Positions 22,681-32,432 of a stretch of 64,000 nt of DNA are shown here, one piece after another. Numbering within the stretch: position 1 is the first letter of the stretch; each line of letters opens with the position of its first letter. This DNA comes from Xenorhabdus mauleonii (GTDB lineage: Bacteria > Pseudomonadota > Gammaproteobacteria > Enterobacterales > Enterobacteriaceae), in assembly GCF_900113945.1 (NCBI RefSeq), contig NZ_FORG01000002.1:62001-126000 (forward strand), in the 5' to 3' direction. The position numbers were made by a program, and so were the translations under genes. The notes under the pieces are model-generated. The model was not told the DNA's origin. It searched no databases and saw nothing but the letters and a program-made list of their open reading frames with translations.

Positions 22681-22899
22681 TTATTTTTGCTTATCTTTAT
22701 TCCAATCATTAATGCGTTTATTATCCGCCCATTCCGTACATAATTTATCGCGACAGCCATTCTTGGAATGTGCCAAAATTCCCTTTCCATTCATATATTG
22801 CTTTGCCCAGTTATAAAATAAAATCATTCCATCTTCAGAAAAAAATTTAGACGGCACAACATATTAATTCCATGCCAAAAAGGTCGGCTTCAATATCAT
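22681..22899 (-). pseudogene. Small unidentified gene with a premature stop
   Basis: A 72-codon minus-strand frame reads from an ATG at 22899 to a TAA at 22681-22683 with one internal TAA at codon 12 (22864-22866). The translation has clear protein character: MILKPTFLAWN, stop, then YVVPSKFFSEDGMILFYNWA and a segment with two cysteines (NGCRDKLCTEWADNK), ending in lysines. A GTG at 22857 could start a 58-residue remnant. I do not recognise the family. It lies 112 bases after alaA, at the left edge of the accessory island. Confidence 0.35.
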
Positions 22900-24403
22900 A
22901 TTTAATAAAAAATTAACATTTTAATGTAAAGAGCACAGATATTTATAAACAACTTATTAAAGATATTGAATTGGAATTCAAGATTAATAATTAAAAAGAA
23001 AATATTAATAATATATTTAAAAATATAACTTAAGTCATGTAAATCGTTTGAATCGCACACCATAACCATTAGAATTATTTTATTATTTATTTATATGATT
23101 TTACTAATCTCGCTAACTAACAGATCGGCAATTCAACCAATGCACAAAAAGAAAGCAAATGAGCAAAGTAACAAATACCATCAATCCATTGGTTGAATGT
23201 TCAGGATTATTTTTTACACCATCCCGGGAATTTAGTCTGAAGAAACTTTAACCATCGTAGGTTTCCTCCCAGTGAATCGCTATATTGTTTTTTTCCTTGG
23301 CAGCCACTTAAACCGATAAGATTGAAAATATCAGCCAAAGCATGAGGATTATTTAATCACGCCTGCCTGTAATGGATGAGTGATTGGCGGCTCTATCGAT
23401 TAACAACGGTTGTGTGCATAAACACTCATTGAGGGCATAACATGAGTTCAACAAAAGCAAGTTCTGTAATATGCCGCTGTGACAATTCTGGCAGTTTTAC
23501 GCATAAGGTTGATACCACAGCGGCAATTACTTTCAGTTAGTGTAATTTTGGTTTTCTCAACAGCTCATTTTCCCAACAACTTCATGCTGCCTTAGATAAA
23601 CCAAGAAAAGGAAAAAGACTACAAATACTATGGCATTAAACACTGCCAATAAAAGTGGCATATCAAATGATCCCAACGACGAGACAGAACATTTGTTGAG
23701 CAAAAATTATAAGCCCATTGCCTGAATTTCTACGGCAACACTTTATGACGACATCTTATATAGTGATAACCTGAGTTACTCTAAGCATACTGCTTTTTTC
23801 TCTCATCGAAAATTGTTCACCTGCTATTTTATGGCGAGTTGCGGAAAGAGTTCTATCCATACATATCGAGAACCATGTTTTATGATCCAAGTTTTGATGT
23901 ATGTGCCCGAAAACCATTGACAACGCAAAGAAGACTATCTTTGAATAAATCAAATGCAGTAATTAGAAAATTAATCACTCTCTTAAAACAGATTAACTAA
24001 TCATAACGGGGGCACCTGCTCCGCTTAGAACAAAAAAACCTATGATAGTTCACCTATGTTACTTAACAATACAGCCACAACTGATACTGCTACTTATAGA
24101 TGATTGTTACCTTTCCAATATGGATTAAAAAATCGCCATCTTTCGATGGCAAACAATCGATTAAAACCAAGATTGCAATTCATATCTTTCAACCTTGACT
24201 TACTAAATCCAACAAAAAACAAAACAACATTGAATCCAATATATTCTCATTTAAACCTCATAAAATATTTTCATAAGAATAATTAATGCAAAAAAAATAA
24301 TTAATCATAGCGCCAAAAACTTGGTTAAAGTAAAAAAATCTAATTCTGCTTATCTCCCATAAGTTATGAACAATACATTTAGATTATGACTGAATGAGTT
24401 AGT
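22900..24403. other. AT-rich gene-poor stretch at the island edge
   Basis: No confident gene in 1.5 kb. Two very short frames have plausible starts: 23442-23540 (32 codons, GAGGG seven bases upstream), which contains a 10-base inverted repeat TGCCGCTGTG/CACAGCGGCA, and a 31-codon frame from the ATG near 23630 that begins MALNTANKSGISND. Neither resembles a known peptide. The scattered short frames and stops look like worn-out coding DNA. Confidence 0.4.
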
Positions 24404-25129
24404 TTAAAATCCTTTATATTTATAATGGCCATTTATGAAATGCCACAGAGAACTTTTGCTCGGATCAAGATACATACATTTTTTACATCTTTTACCTTTT
24501 TTATTTTTTTCATTTGTGATTTCATAAAATCCCATATTAGAATAAGCTTCATATGCCGCGTCATATATAAAACACTTCAGTTTCCCTTCTTTCCCTGATT
24601 TTTGTGATTCATTTACCGCATGTTCTACTAGAATAACGCCTGCATTATTAATACCACAATGAGTAGCCAACAGTTCTACTTCAGGTAAATCCGAGATAGA
24701 GTTATTAGAAAAAGAAGATTCAGAGGCGTATATATCTTCAAGTCTCAACTGCAATGCCCCAATAGGAACACCAGAATAGAATGCGATAAAGAAACATTTA
24801 TTATCGTTTGATTTACCTATTCTCATATTCATTGTAATGATGTCTTTAATTTGTTCGAACATAAATCTTGCATCTTCATACCGACTCAAAAATTTATTTG
24901 ATTCAATATCAGATGGATCATGAAAATTATCTCTCCCCCAATCTTTTTCTGTCATATTTTTAGTTAATATTCTATTGATTAAATTAACAGCTTCTACTGC
25001 ACCCACTTTTTTTACTGTGATCAATGCCCTAGCATCGAGAGCAGTTACATAAATATCCGAAATGGATTTAGAACGGGTTAATAAATTAGGCGAAACATGT
25101 CGATTATTAAAAGATTTTGATCTGAACAT
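24404..25129 (-). CDS. GNAT-like acetyltransferase-related protein, copy 1
   Basis: A 241-residue protein I cannot name. Residues about 112-200 look like a GNAT fold: CFFIAFYSGVPIGALQLRLE, then LATHCGINNAGVILVEHAVN where an acetyl-CoA loop is expected, then a segment ending AYEAYSNMGFYEI, which matches the usual GNAT ...Y...GF ending. The basic, Ser-rich N-terminus (FRSKSFNNRHVSPNLL) has no Sec signal. The C-terminus adds a Lys/Cys-rich stretch (KNKKGKRCKKCMYLDPSKSS). The start has GGGA eight bases upstream, and the same start context occurs in the broken copy next door. Its AT content is well above that of the core genes. It could be a toxin or effector acetyltransferase, but this is inference. 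Confidence 0.5.
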   Translation of the reverse strand: MFRSKSFNNRHVSPNLLTRSKSISDIYVTALDARALITVKKVGAVEAVNLINRILTKNMTEKDWGRDNFHDPSDIESNKFLSRYEDARFMFEQIKDIITMNMRIGKSNDNKCFFIAFYSGVPIGALQLRLEDIYASESSFSNNSISDLPEVELLATHCGINNAGVILVEHAVNESQKSGKEGKLKCFIYDAAYEAYSNMGFYEITNEKNKKGKRCKKCMYLDPSKSSLWHFINGHYKYKGF

Positions 25130-25430
25130 TGTACTGTCCCATATGATTAGAATTACTGATGCCTTATGACTAGATTAAAAAGACCAATTTAGATTTCTTA
25201 ACAATTCATAATGAAATTATTAATAAGATAATTTCATTATTAACTGAATTGCTATCATATAACATTTTGAATTATATAAAATAATTGTTGTAAGTAAATA
25301 TTTACTTATATCAGGAACTTTATAAAATTACGGTTAGCTATGTCACGGAGATGGATGATTAATGCAGAATTCCTATCTGATAGGAATTAAATAAATAATC
25401 ATAGAAAAAGTTTTAAAGCTTTAGCACCAT

Positions 25431-26098
25431 TCATCTTTGGTCTTTTATGGGTAACACTTGTTCTTTATCATTCAATAAATTAGTTTTACAATCTATATAC
25501 TTATAGCGACCATTGATGAAATTTCATACAGGACTTTCATTTGGATCAAGTTGCATATATTGAGGAGATAATTCAGTGAATCCCATATTTAAATAAATAT
25601 CACGTACTGCTTCTAATATAGTACATTTCAACCTTCCCCCTTTCCCTAATTTTAGTGATTCGTTCACCACATACTCAATTAAAATAATTCCACAATTTCT
25701 AATACCACAATGAGTGGCAAAATATTCGACTTTAGGTATATCTGTATTATTAGCAGCGACATAACCCGATGGATTTCTAAGATTCAACTGTAACACCTCA
25801 ACAGGAACACCAGAAAAATAAGCAATAAAAAACAATTTATCATCATTTAAATTAGTTACATGCATTTCAGCTTCATTCTTTATAGGCGTAAAAAATAATG
25901 TGAATCTCTATAGTTATCCATCCATTTCATTTGCTCGGCATCAAATGGACCATTAGAATTAACGTTTTCCCAGTCTGCTGTCATGTTTTAAATTAATATA
26001 ATATTAGTTGCACTAACTGCCTCTGCTGCACTAACTTTTTTTACCGTGATTAAATTAGATGGACACTGTCGATCCATAAGATATTTTGGCTTAAACAT
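25431..26098 (-). pseudogene. GNAT-like protein, copy 2, decayed paralogue
   Basis: This is a paralogue of the preceding gene with at least three lesions. The start at 26098 reads FKPKYLMDRQCPSNLITVKK, aligned to copy 1 but lacking about 18 residues. A TAA stands where copy 1 has Lys before NMT. A six-base A run (25890-25895) is one base short, shifting the frame after YRDSHYF. A TGA follows DPNESPV before a continuing match (NFINGRYKYID) that ends at 25431. The central GNAT-like part (25524-25865) is still open. Confidence 0.65.
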
Positions 26099-26818
26099 TG
26101 TATTATCCCCATATAATTTAATTATAATCTCTCTTTTTTACAATTAATTTTCTAAAATATCAATTGAAAATTTATTATTGTTTACTCAATCAGTAAAGCA
26201 TCCTTTATAAGATAGTTTTATGAATGACTGGATGGTTATCTTATAATAAATTCATCTCCTATAAGTTATATTATAGATGCGTTAAAAATAGAGATTCATT
26301 AATCACGATCACTCTGAATAACGTGTTTATAGAATTACGGTTATCTATATTCCATCGGTTAATGAAAGACAGGAGTCAGTCATCGAAGGCAATTTTTAGC
26401 TGAAGAAATTCAGTCTCAACGAATTTACCATGCCTTTATAGCCTAAGCGCAGCTCGAAATCCATAGCGCACACCCCTGAGAAAGGTGAGGAAAGTTTAAT
26501 TTATGTCTTTTAACACGTTAAATTAGTATGATATTATTATTTTTTATTTTTTATTTTTTTATAAGAAGAATTTTTTAGAAGCACTTTGTTATTGAAATTC
26601 ATAATATAAACTTAATGCACTTCAATAATAGATATATTTCTGTTGTTATTTTTCTTATAACAACCTATGGTACCTATGGTGAGGACCCCAAGAGATAGAA
26701 TAGTCAGCCCTGTAAGAGGATTATATGTCAAAAATTATTGATAATTTCAGTCTCTTCCTCACCGTATTTTCTATAAAAAATTATATTAATATCTTATTCA
26801 CAAACAAACTAATGTAAC
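26099..26818. other. AT-rich spacer with duplicated promoter DNA
   Basis: The left part is the upstream flank of GNAT-like copy 2, related to that of copy 1. The rest is mostly A/T runs (for example 26530-26565). A 30-codon plus-strand frame at 26725-26817 has AAGAGG seven bases before its ATG and encodes a hydrophobic peptide starting MSKIIDNFSLFLTVFSIKN. It is convergent with the next gene, and its reality is doubtful. Confidence 0.35.
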
Positions 26819-28402
26819 TTAATGATTGTCATTAGAGTCTGTATCATTGCCCATATTAGGGCCTGGAAGAAGTTTAGTAATACGCCAATGGTTCTTAGTC
26901 TGATCTTGTCTAAAATAATATTGACCATCATCAACAGAAAATGGAACTTGATATTGATAGATATTCTTCCACTCGGCTGAATGTATGATCCTTCTTTGTG
27001 GCAAACCTCCTGCATATATATCGGAAACAAACCATAATTTATCATCAAATCGTTGACCAGAGTAATAATAGACACCATCAATAACATATGGAAACTGAGA
27101 ATCATAATAATCAGCCCAACTACCAGATTTTGTCTGAGGCCCAACTTTTCCATCATTATTCAATTCATAAGCAAAAAAAGCAAAATTAACACGTGATTGC
27201 CCATAAAAATATGCTTGCCCTTCCATTGAAAAGAAAAATGTAGCTTCGTAGAAATTATCCCAACTACTTTCTTCTATTATTTTCCCCATTTGCCCATTTG
27301 GAAGGATATTTCGTATAACATAAGGGCATTTGCCATTTTCATCTTGGTCTTTACTATGAAGATAAATAAATTGACTGTCACCAATAGCATACGCGAACCC
27401 TACATCATAAGCACTATCCCAATAACCTCTATCGACAATGATTTTGTGCCCTTTTTCATCTATTTTTGCAACTATCCAATAAGATTTATATTTGCTATTT
27501 GATTTATTAACAAAATTTGCTGCTAATCCAAAGATATATTGATCTTCTCCAAGCAGAAAAGGAAATATCAAATCATAAAAATTTGTCCATTTCTGTCCTG
27601 TTGAAGTCTGATCTGTCATCATTCCGCCAGATACCAGTTTATGAACGGTGACCAAATGGTCACACTCATTCTGGCGGAAAAGATATTGTTGATTATTAAT
27701 GGAATAAGTTAATACTGTTCTAATATATTTTCCATCAACTGGAGGGGTAGTATCACAATCCAAATTACGCTGAAAATGGATTGGTTCGGTTGCATGAGCG
27801 GTTTTACTGTCCTCCAAAAAACCTGTTAACGTTACAGTTTCACCATTTTTATTTGTATCATAAAGTTCAAAACTTACATTTCCCGTTGTATCAGTAGTCA
27901 TTGAAGTAGTTTGAACTTTACTGTCTTTCTCAAAAGAAGCCAAACCTGTAACACTTAAGTCAAGTTTACGACCAGAGAGATTTACCCCCGAGCCTGTTCC
28001 AGTAAGAATAGCTTTAACTTTATTACCCAACCCACTCTCTGCCATTGCATAGTCACTAATTACCTTAAAATTAAGCGCATAATATGCCGTAGCTTTGAAA
28101 TGATAGGGTTGTACAGCAATTTTCCTACCACTCTCCCGCAGAAAGAGCGTCAACTCGCCATCACCACCGACATCCGGGCCTACAATAGAAACAGAGGCTT
28201 CTCCTGTACCATCTGTCTGACAGAATAATTTTTTTTGGTTTGTTTCCTGACCATTAACAATAAAAGTACCTAGTGAGCATTCAGCAATTAATGATAATTC
28301 TCCTAATGTAATAAAATCGTCATGAGCGATAAATTGAATATCAGTCATCGCTCTTCCTTGGAATAACCCGTAAGATGGGAAAAACCTTACTGAAATATTC
28401 AT
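26819..28402 (-). CDS. Leaderless Ig-like protein with six W-x3-YD-x2-FP repeats
   Basis: About 527 residues from the ATG at 28402; the frame is open 26 codons further upstream, but that part overlaps the preceding gene. No signal peptide or membrane helix. Residues about 110-215 resemble a bacterial Ig-like (Big-1/invasin type) domain (GSGVNLSGRKLDLSVTGLA ... TTDTTGNVSFELYD). The C-terminal about 280 residues hold roughly six imperfect repeats of about 50 residues: WTNFYDLIFPF, WDSAYDVGFAYAI, WDNFYEATFFF, WADYYDSQFPYVI and WKNIYQYQVPF, each followed by a G-x-YYF-x-Q strand and a W-x-V/I strand, with a degenerate first copy (LTYSINNQQYLFRQ). This suggests a beta-propeller or lectin-like fold. 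It is the third gene of a same-strand trio, 10 bases after its neighbour. Function unknown. Confidence 0.6.
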   Translation of the reverse strand: MNISVRFFPSYGLFQGRAMTDIQFIAHDDFITLGELSLIAECSLGTFIVNGQETNQKKLFCQTDGTGEASVSIVGPDVGGDGELTLFLRESGRKIAVQPYHFKATAYYALNFKVISDYAMAESGLGNKVKAILTGTGSGVNLSGRKLDLSVTGLASFEKDSKVQTTSMTTDTTGNVSFELYDTNKNGETVTLTGFLEDSKTAHATEPIHFQRNLDCDTTPPVDGKYIRTVLTYSINNQQYLFRQNECDHLVTVHKLVSGGMMTDQTSTGQKWTNFYDLIFPFLLGEDQYIFGLAANFVNKSNSKYKSYWIVAKIDEKGHKIIVDRGYWDSAYDVGFAYAIGDSQFIYLHSKDQDENGKCPYVIRNILPNGQMGKIIEESSWDNFYEATFFFSMEGQAYFYGQSRVNFAFFAYELNNDGKVGPQTKSGSWADYYDSQFPYVIDGVYYYSGQRFDDKLWFVSDIYAGGLPQRRIIHSAEWKNIYQYQVPFSVDDGQYYFRQDQTKNHWRITKLLPGPNMGNDTDSNDNH

Positions 28403-28412
28403 ATTATTCGGC

Positions 28413-29771
28413 TCACAGTGTAAGAGGATCGACAAAAACGATCGTATTTCTAATTTGTCCCATAGAAATACCGCCGACATTAATTGTAAAATTAGATCTA
28501 ACGGCTTTATTCGATGTCAATTCATAAGCTAATATTTTACTACTATCAGGATTAATTATTTCTAAAACATTACTCTTACCATTAATTTTAATGCAAGGGC
28601 TATCAAAACTCACTTTAACATCAGTAATTTTATCTGATAGGAGTTTAATCAATAGAAAACACTGACAGATCCCGTCAGCCACCCCATAAGAACTATATGT
28701 ATAAGTGAGTTCTTCTCCTTCAGATACCATCCAATCTGAGAAATCCAAAGGCACTTTATAGGCAATGACGGGATCTTCATAATTAAGATTTAACACACTA
28801 TTTTTGGTAATATCATTACTATAGATACGAAGATAACCTACGCCATTTGTACTTATGTCGTCCATCACGATACTACTGCTACCATTATCAAATAACGCAT
28901 TTGTTAGTTGAGCTTTTATTGGAGTACTATTTGAAGCAGTATATATTACCGCTGTTAAAAAAGGCTTTGTATCAGGGTAACCACTAAGACTAGAACCAAT
29001 ATTTTTAGTTGTTTGTACTTTTATATTAACAGTATCTATATCATCAATAATGGAAACTTCAGTATAGCTTGATGTTATTTTTTCATTAACTGCAGAAAAG
29101 CTTGCAACAGCAAACTTTGCTTCTGAAAAGTTAACTTTATTTGTTTCTATTTTAACATCCTTATAACCTTTACTTATATCATCGTAAGTTAAAACAATAT
29201 CACCGGAGCTCAGTTCAGATAATTCAAAATTATATTCATTTAATATTTTTATTATAATGTCTATAGTATCAAACGGTATTAGCCCTTTAAATTTAGCTCG
29301 AACCTTGATTCCTTCGTCACGCTCAATTTCACTCAGATACACTATAGATTTTTTAGCATCCAGGAAAATCACTTCATTATCTAAATTACTCATAGTAGAG
29401 CCTCCTATAATGGTTATATCTGATACTTTTGAGTAAAGATTATTTTTATTTAGATCTGTCACACTATACTTAGCCTCACATAAACCAAATATATTGATAT
29501 CTCCCACATGAAATAATAAAAAATAAAAATCTTGATCTAATTTATCTATTGTTATGTAATAAGCAATACTTTTCACTTTAGTATTTTCATTGCCTTTTAA
29601 ATAAATCTCTCCCTCAATCCTATCTAGCAATTTAGATTCTTTATATTTACTCACTTGCATTATTATATAATGAACACCCATTGCCTTTATATCGGATATG
29701 TTAATCACTCCATCTAATTCACCTTGTGGTAACTTAGGAGCTGTTAAAAGATTTTTATTTTTCTCACTCAT
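28413..29771 (-). CDS. Leaderless beta-rich protein of unknown function
   Basis: A 452-residue protein without signal peptide or membrane segment. The start has AAAAGG eight bases upstream. The sequence alternates short strands rich in Ile, Val, Asp and Ser throughout, as in strings of Ig-like domains, but I recognise no named domain. Segments such as IIGGSTMSNLDNEVIFLDAK and VGYLRIYSNDI are typical of its texture. It lies 10 bases before the repeat protein and 267 bases after the first gene of the trio. High AT content and many isoleucine and lysine codons differ from the flanking core genes. Confidence 0.5.
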   Translation of the reverse strand: MSEKNKNLLTAPKLPQGELDGVINISDIKAMGVHYIIMQVSKYKESKLLDRIEGEIYLKGNENTKVKSIAYYITIDKLDQDFYFLLFHVGDINIFGLCEAKYSVTDLNKNNLYSKVSDITIIGGSTMSNLDNEVIFLDAKKSIVYLSEIERDEGIKVRAKFKGLIPFDTIDIIIKILNEYNFELSELSSGDIVLTYDDISKGYKDVKIETNKVNFSEAKFAVASFSAVNEKITSSYTEVSIIDDIDTVNIKVQTTKNIGSSLSGYPDTKPFLTAVIYTASNSTPIKAQLTNALFDNGSSSIVMDDISTNGVGYLRIYSNDITKNSVLNLNYEDPVIAYKVPLDFSDWMVSEGEELTYTYSSYGVADGICQCFLLIKLLSDKITDVKVSFDSPCIKINGKSNVLEIINPDSSKILAYELTSNKAVRSNFTINVGGISMGQIRNTIVFVDPLTL

Positions 29772-29999
29772 AATTTACCTTTTAAGTAGTTTAAAAAATA
29801 TTTAGATGATTTTTCTACACTAAAATAAATCTACCCATTCCTTGATACAGAATTGATTATATAATGGTATTAATTAATCAATACCCAAGAAATAAATAAA
29901 ATCACCCATTACTAAATAAGCATTGACAGTTAAATGTGATACTATTTTATTAGGTATTAATTTACTCCCTTACATATATCGTTATAGAAATTAGATTAA

Positions 30000-30025
30000 A
30001 GAGCGCTTTTATTATCAGCACTCTT
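30000..30025 (-). terminator. Weak hairpin after the first gene of the trio
   Basis: AGAGTGC and GCGCTCT (one G-U pair in RNA) flank an 11-base loop, followed on the minus strand by TTTAATCTAATTTC. It starts about 14 bases after the stop at 30039. It could partly separate the first gene from the following two. Confidence 0.3.
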
Positions 30026-30038
30026 CTCTTCTTATCTA

Positions 30039-31631
30039 TTAATTATTATCCGTGTGGCCTGGATCAGGAATAGTTCCAATATTTGCATCCCAACTAACAC
30101 CATACCCTAATTGTTCAGGCAGATAAAATTGGTAATCAAAACTGATATTACCAGTTCCTCTCACATCAACTATATCCCCATAAGGAATATGGAAGAAAAT
30201 CGAATTTGCATTACCATCACTTCCAATTTCATTTAAAGTAATTTGTTGATTGTACGACTTTTTGAAATTTTTATTATCTGAATTTATATACATATTTAAT
30301 GTAATATCGTTTATATTTAATGGAACAGAATTTACTGTAGCGTTCGGATCATGAGTGTCAGAACATAAAATCTCAACAAATAACCCACTATATTTGTATC
30401 CAGGATATTTCATTATTGCATCATAATTAACATAATTACCATAGCCTGATGGTATGGTGTTATCAGGGCCAACACCAAGGCTAGTATGAACTATGCAGGG
30501 ATTATAATTTCTTTTAACTGCCGGATCGGGTTCATAAGGAATTCCCCCTAAATAAGTCACTGGCAGAGCCTCTGAACATAAGGAAATATCTTTATGCCTA
30601 ATTACTTTATAAGAAAATTGAGATGATACACCTTGTGTAAAAATAGAATAAGGGACTTGCATCGAATAATTATTTAACTGTTTTTTAGGGTCCACAATAG
30701 CTACCGAAATTCCTGTGTAATTGCCATTAACGAAAAACAAAACAATATCATCTATTTTCAATTTATTATTATAGTCATATATTGATACTAAAAAATATGA
30801 TAAACCTGCATTTGCAGCTATACCATCAGGATCATAATCACTAATATCTGGTGCATCCATAAGTTCCATATTAATAGGGTCACAGTCATTAACTACATGA
30901 ATCACCTTAGAATAAGACTCATATCTGGTATTTAAAATAACAGTTTTTAATCCAAGTATGTTGGATAAAGGTAATTTTGGAGAAAGATAAAACTTCACAA
31001 CTCCTTGAGAATCTGAAAAAATAGTTATCCCATCATTTGGCCCCACTTTCTCAACAGGAATTTCTTTATTATTTTTAGCATCCTTAAAAACAAACTCTTT
31101 CATTTCATGAAGTTCGAATGAAGTTATAAATATTGGTGTGCCAATTAATTCTTTATTCGTGTTTTTATTTTTTAAAGTGGTATGTATTGCAGTAGATGGT
31201 AATTTACTACTACCTGATGGTACTTGTAAATAAGGATGCTCAATAAATAAATGCAATGAATTTATATCAAGTTCATTAGCTTTACCTGTAAATTTTACAG
31301 TTTCAAAGCCATTTCCACCAGCAAGTGCATCCGTAGTTACGTCGAATGTAATGGGAGAACCATCTTTTACGGTTTGACCACCTACTTTCTGAAGTACTGT
31401 AAATCCTAACGTTGCAGTTCCTCCACTGAGCAGATTACAAGTATCATTAGAGATGGGAATAATCATTTTATCAAATTGTATATTATTGCTATTATTCTTA
31501 ATAATTATACTCTTGCACGGTTCAATAGGTTCATCTGAGTTTAATGTCACAACAAAACTAACATACTGCCCTATGACTAAATCAGCATGAGTCATAATTG
31601 AAATTTCCATGTTATTTTTTTTACCCACCAT
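30039..31631 (-). CDS. Leaderless beta-rich (Ig-like) protein of unknown function
   Basis: A 530-residue protein with a strong Shine-Dalgarno (GAGGTG) before its ATG at 31631. There is no signal peptide: the N-terminus is VGKKNNMEISIMTHADLVIG. It is beta-rich throughout. Stretches such as YVSFVVTLNSDEPIEP (residues about 23-38) and TVLQKVGGQTVKDGSPITFD look like Ig-type strands with spacer loops. The C-terminal half carries a SYGVSWD-like segment (LGYGVSWDANIGTIPDPGHT). I recognise no catalytic motif. It is the first of three same-strand genes for large beta-rich proteins. A role in contact with insect, nematode or bacterial surfaces is only a guess. Confidence 0.5.
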   Translation of the reverse strand: MVGKKNNMEISIMTHADLVIGQYVSFVVTLNSDEPIEPCKSIIIKNNSNNIQFDKMIIPISNDTCNLLSGGTATLGFTVLQKVGGQTVKDGSPITFDVTTDALAGGNGFETVKFTGKANELDINSLHLFIEHPYLQVPSGSSKLPSTAIHTTLKNKNTNKELIGTPIFITSFELHEMKEFVFKDAKNNKEIPVEKVGPNDGITIFSDSQGVVKFYLSPKLPLSNILGLKTVILNTRYESYSKVIHVVNDCDPINMELMDAPDISDYDPDGIAANAGLSYFLVSIYDYNNKLKIDDIVLFFVNGNYTGISVAIVDPKKQLNNYSMQVPYSIFTQGVSSQFSYKVIRHKDISLCSEALPVTYLGGIPYEPDPAVKRNYNPCIVHTSLGVGPDNTIPSGYGNYVNYDAIMKYPGYKYSGLFVEILCSDTHDPNATVNSVPLNINDITLNMYINSDNKNFKKSYNQQITLNEIGSDGNANSIFFHIPYGDIVDVRGTGNISFDYQFYLPEQLGYGVSWDANIGTIPDPGHTDNN

Positions 31632-32432
31632 TTCATCACCTCATTTTTATTATGGAAAATATAAGTTGTTTATTTTTATTAATTCATTAAACAATTACAT
31701 TAATTGTTTAAATTAATAAATTTTTTTATTTTATAAATCCAAGCTTGACTTTATTGATGAATTTTCAGCCTAAATACATATCAATAAGAAATCTAATGAT
31801 AAAAAGTTATCGTTTGATAACTTTTTATCATTGTGAGACTTGATATATTCTTATTTATATAACCAAATTTCATCTCTTTAATTATTTCTTACAAATGTAA
31901 AAATATAAAATACCCCTGTAAATAACCATCACATGATGTTATTCGAAAACTGTAAAAGAGCTATAATAACAATGAGTAAGAGTGTCACTTTCACTATAAA
32001 AAACAATTCCACGCATTCATTTTAAAGTAATTTATTAATACTCTAAAATTAGATATATTACTAAATTCGACATGCATTCCAGTTTCTGCCAACTGAAACA
32101 TTGTTTAATTTCCTATTAATTTATTATTGACCGATACCAACCCTCTCCTAATGCTAGATTAATATTCAAAACAGCATGATTCAAAATAGTTATCACATGA
32201 TAATTCATTGAATTATCAAAAATAATATTCAGGTAAATTTCGAATAATTTTCATCGCTGCCATATCAATCAAGCAAAATACAGACTGAACTAATCCCAGT
32301 AAGGCAATCCCAACGCCCTCTCTTCCCGTTCTGCTTTAAAAAAAGCAATGGAGAAATTTAGCACTCAAGAGGTTTACTTCCTTTCGCCAGCCGCCCACAA
32401 TTGATCACTCCATTGCGCAGGAAGAGAAAATT
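31632..32432. promoter_or_regulatory. Divergent region between the island trio and yfbR
   Basis: About 800 AT-rich bases without a gene; it is the right-hand end of the accessory island. It must contain the promoters of the trio (leftward) and of yfbR (rightward). The motif TCACATGAT occurs twice (about 31929 and 32190), and a 15-base perfect inverted repeat lies at 31797-31830. No integrase, tRNA or direct repeat marks an insertion site. Confidence 0.4.
31797..31830. promoter_or_regulatory. Perfect 15-base inverted repeat upstream of the trio
   Basis: TGATAAAAAGTTATC, a four-base loop GTTT, and the exact complement. It lies 166 bases upstream of the start at 31631. Without a T-tail outside the stem it is less like a terminator than an operator or a hairpin in a leader. 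Confidence 0.4.

Larger units (their letters stand above)
24404..26361 (-). repeat. Tandem duplication of the GNAT-like gene unit
   Basis: Two head-to-tail units of about 1 kb. The start codons are 969 bases apart, and the upstream flanks are also related: TTTATAAAATTACGGTTAGC near 25318 and TTTATAGAATTACGGTTATC near 26324. The duplication therefore included the promoter region, after which copy 2 decayed. Confidence 0.6.

Noticed and set aside
23756-23953. 65-codon minus-strand frame that looked like a possible transposase remnant
   Set aside because: No match to a transposase motif that I could place, and no inverted ends around it.
24104-24286. 60-codon plus-strand frame
   Set aside because: Asn/Lys/Leu-rich translation expected from AT-rich non-coding DNA, with no plausible start signal.
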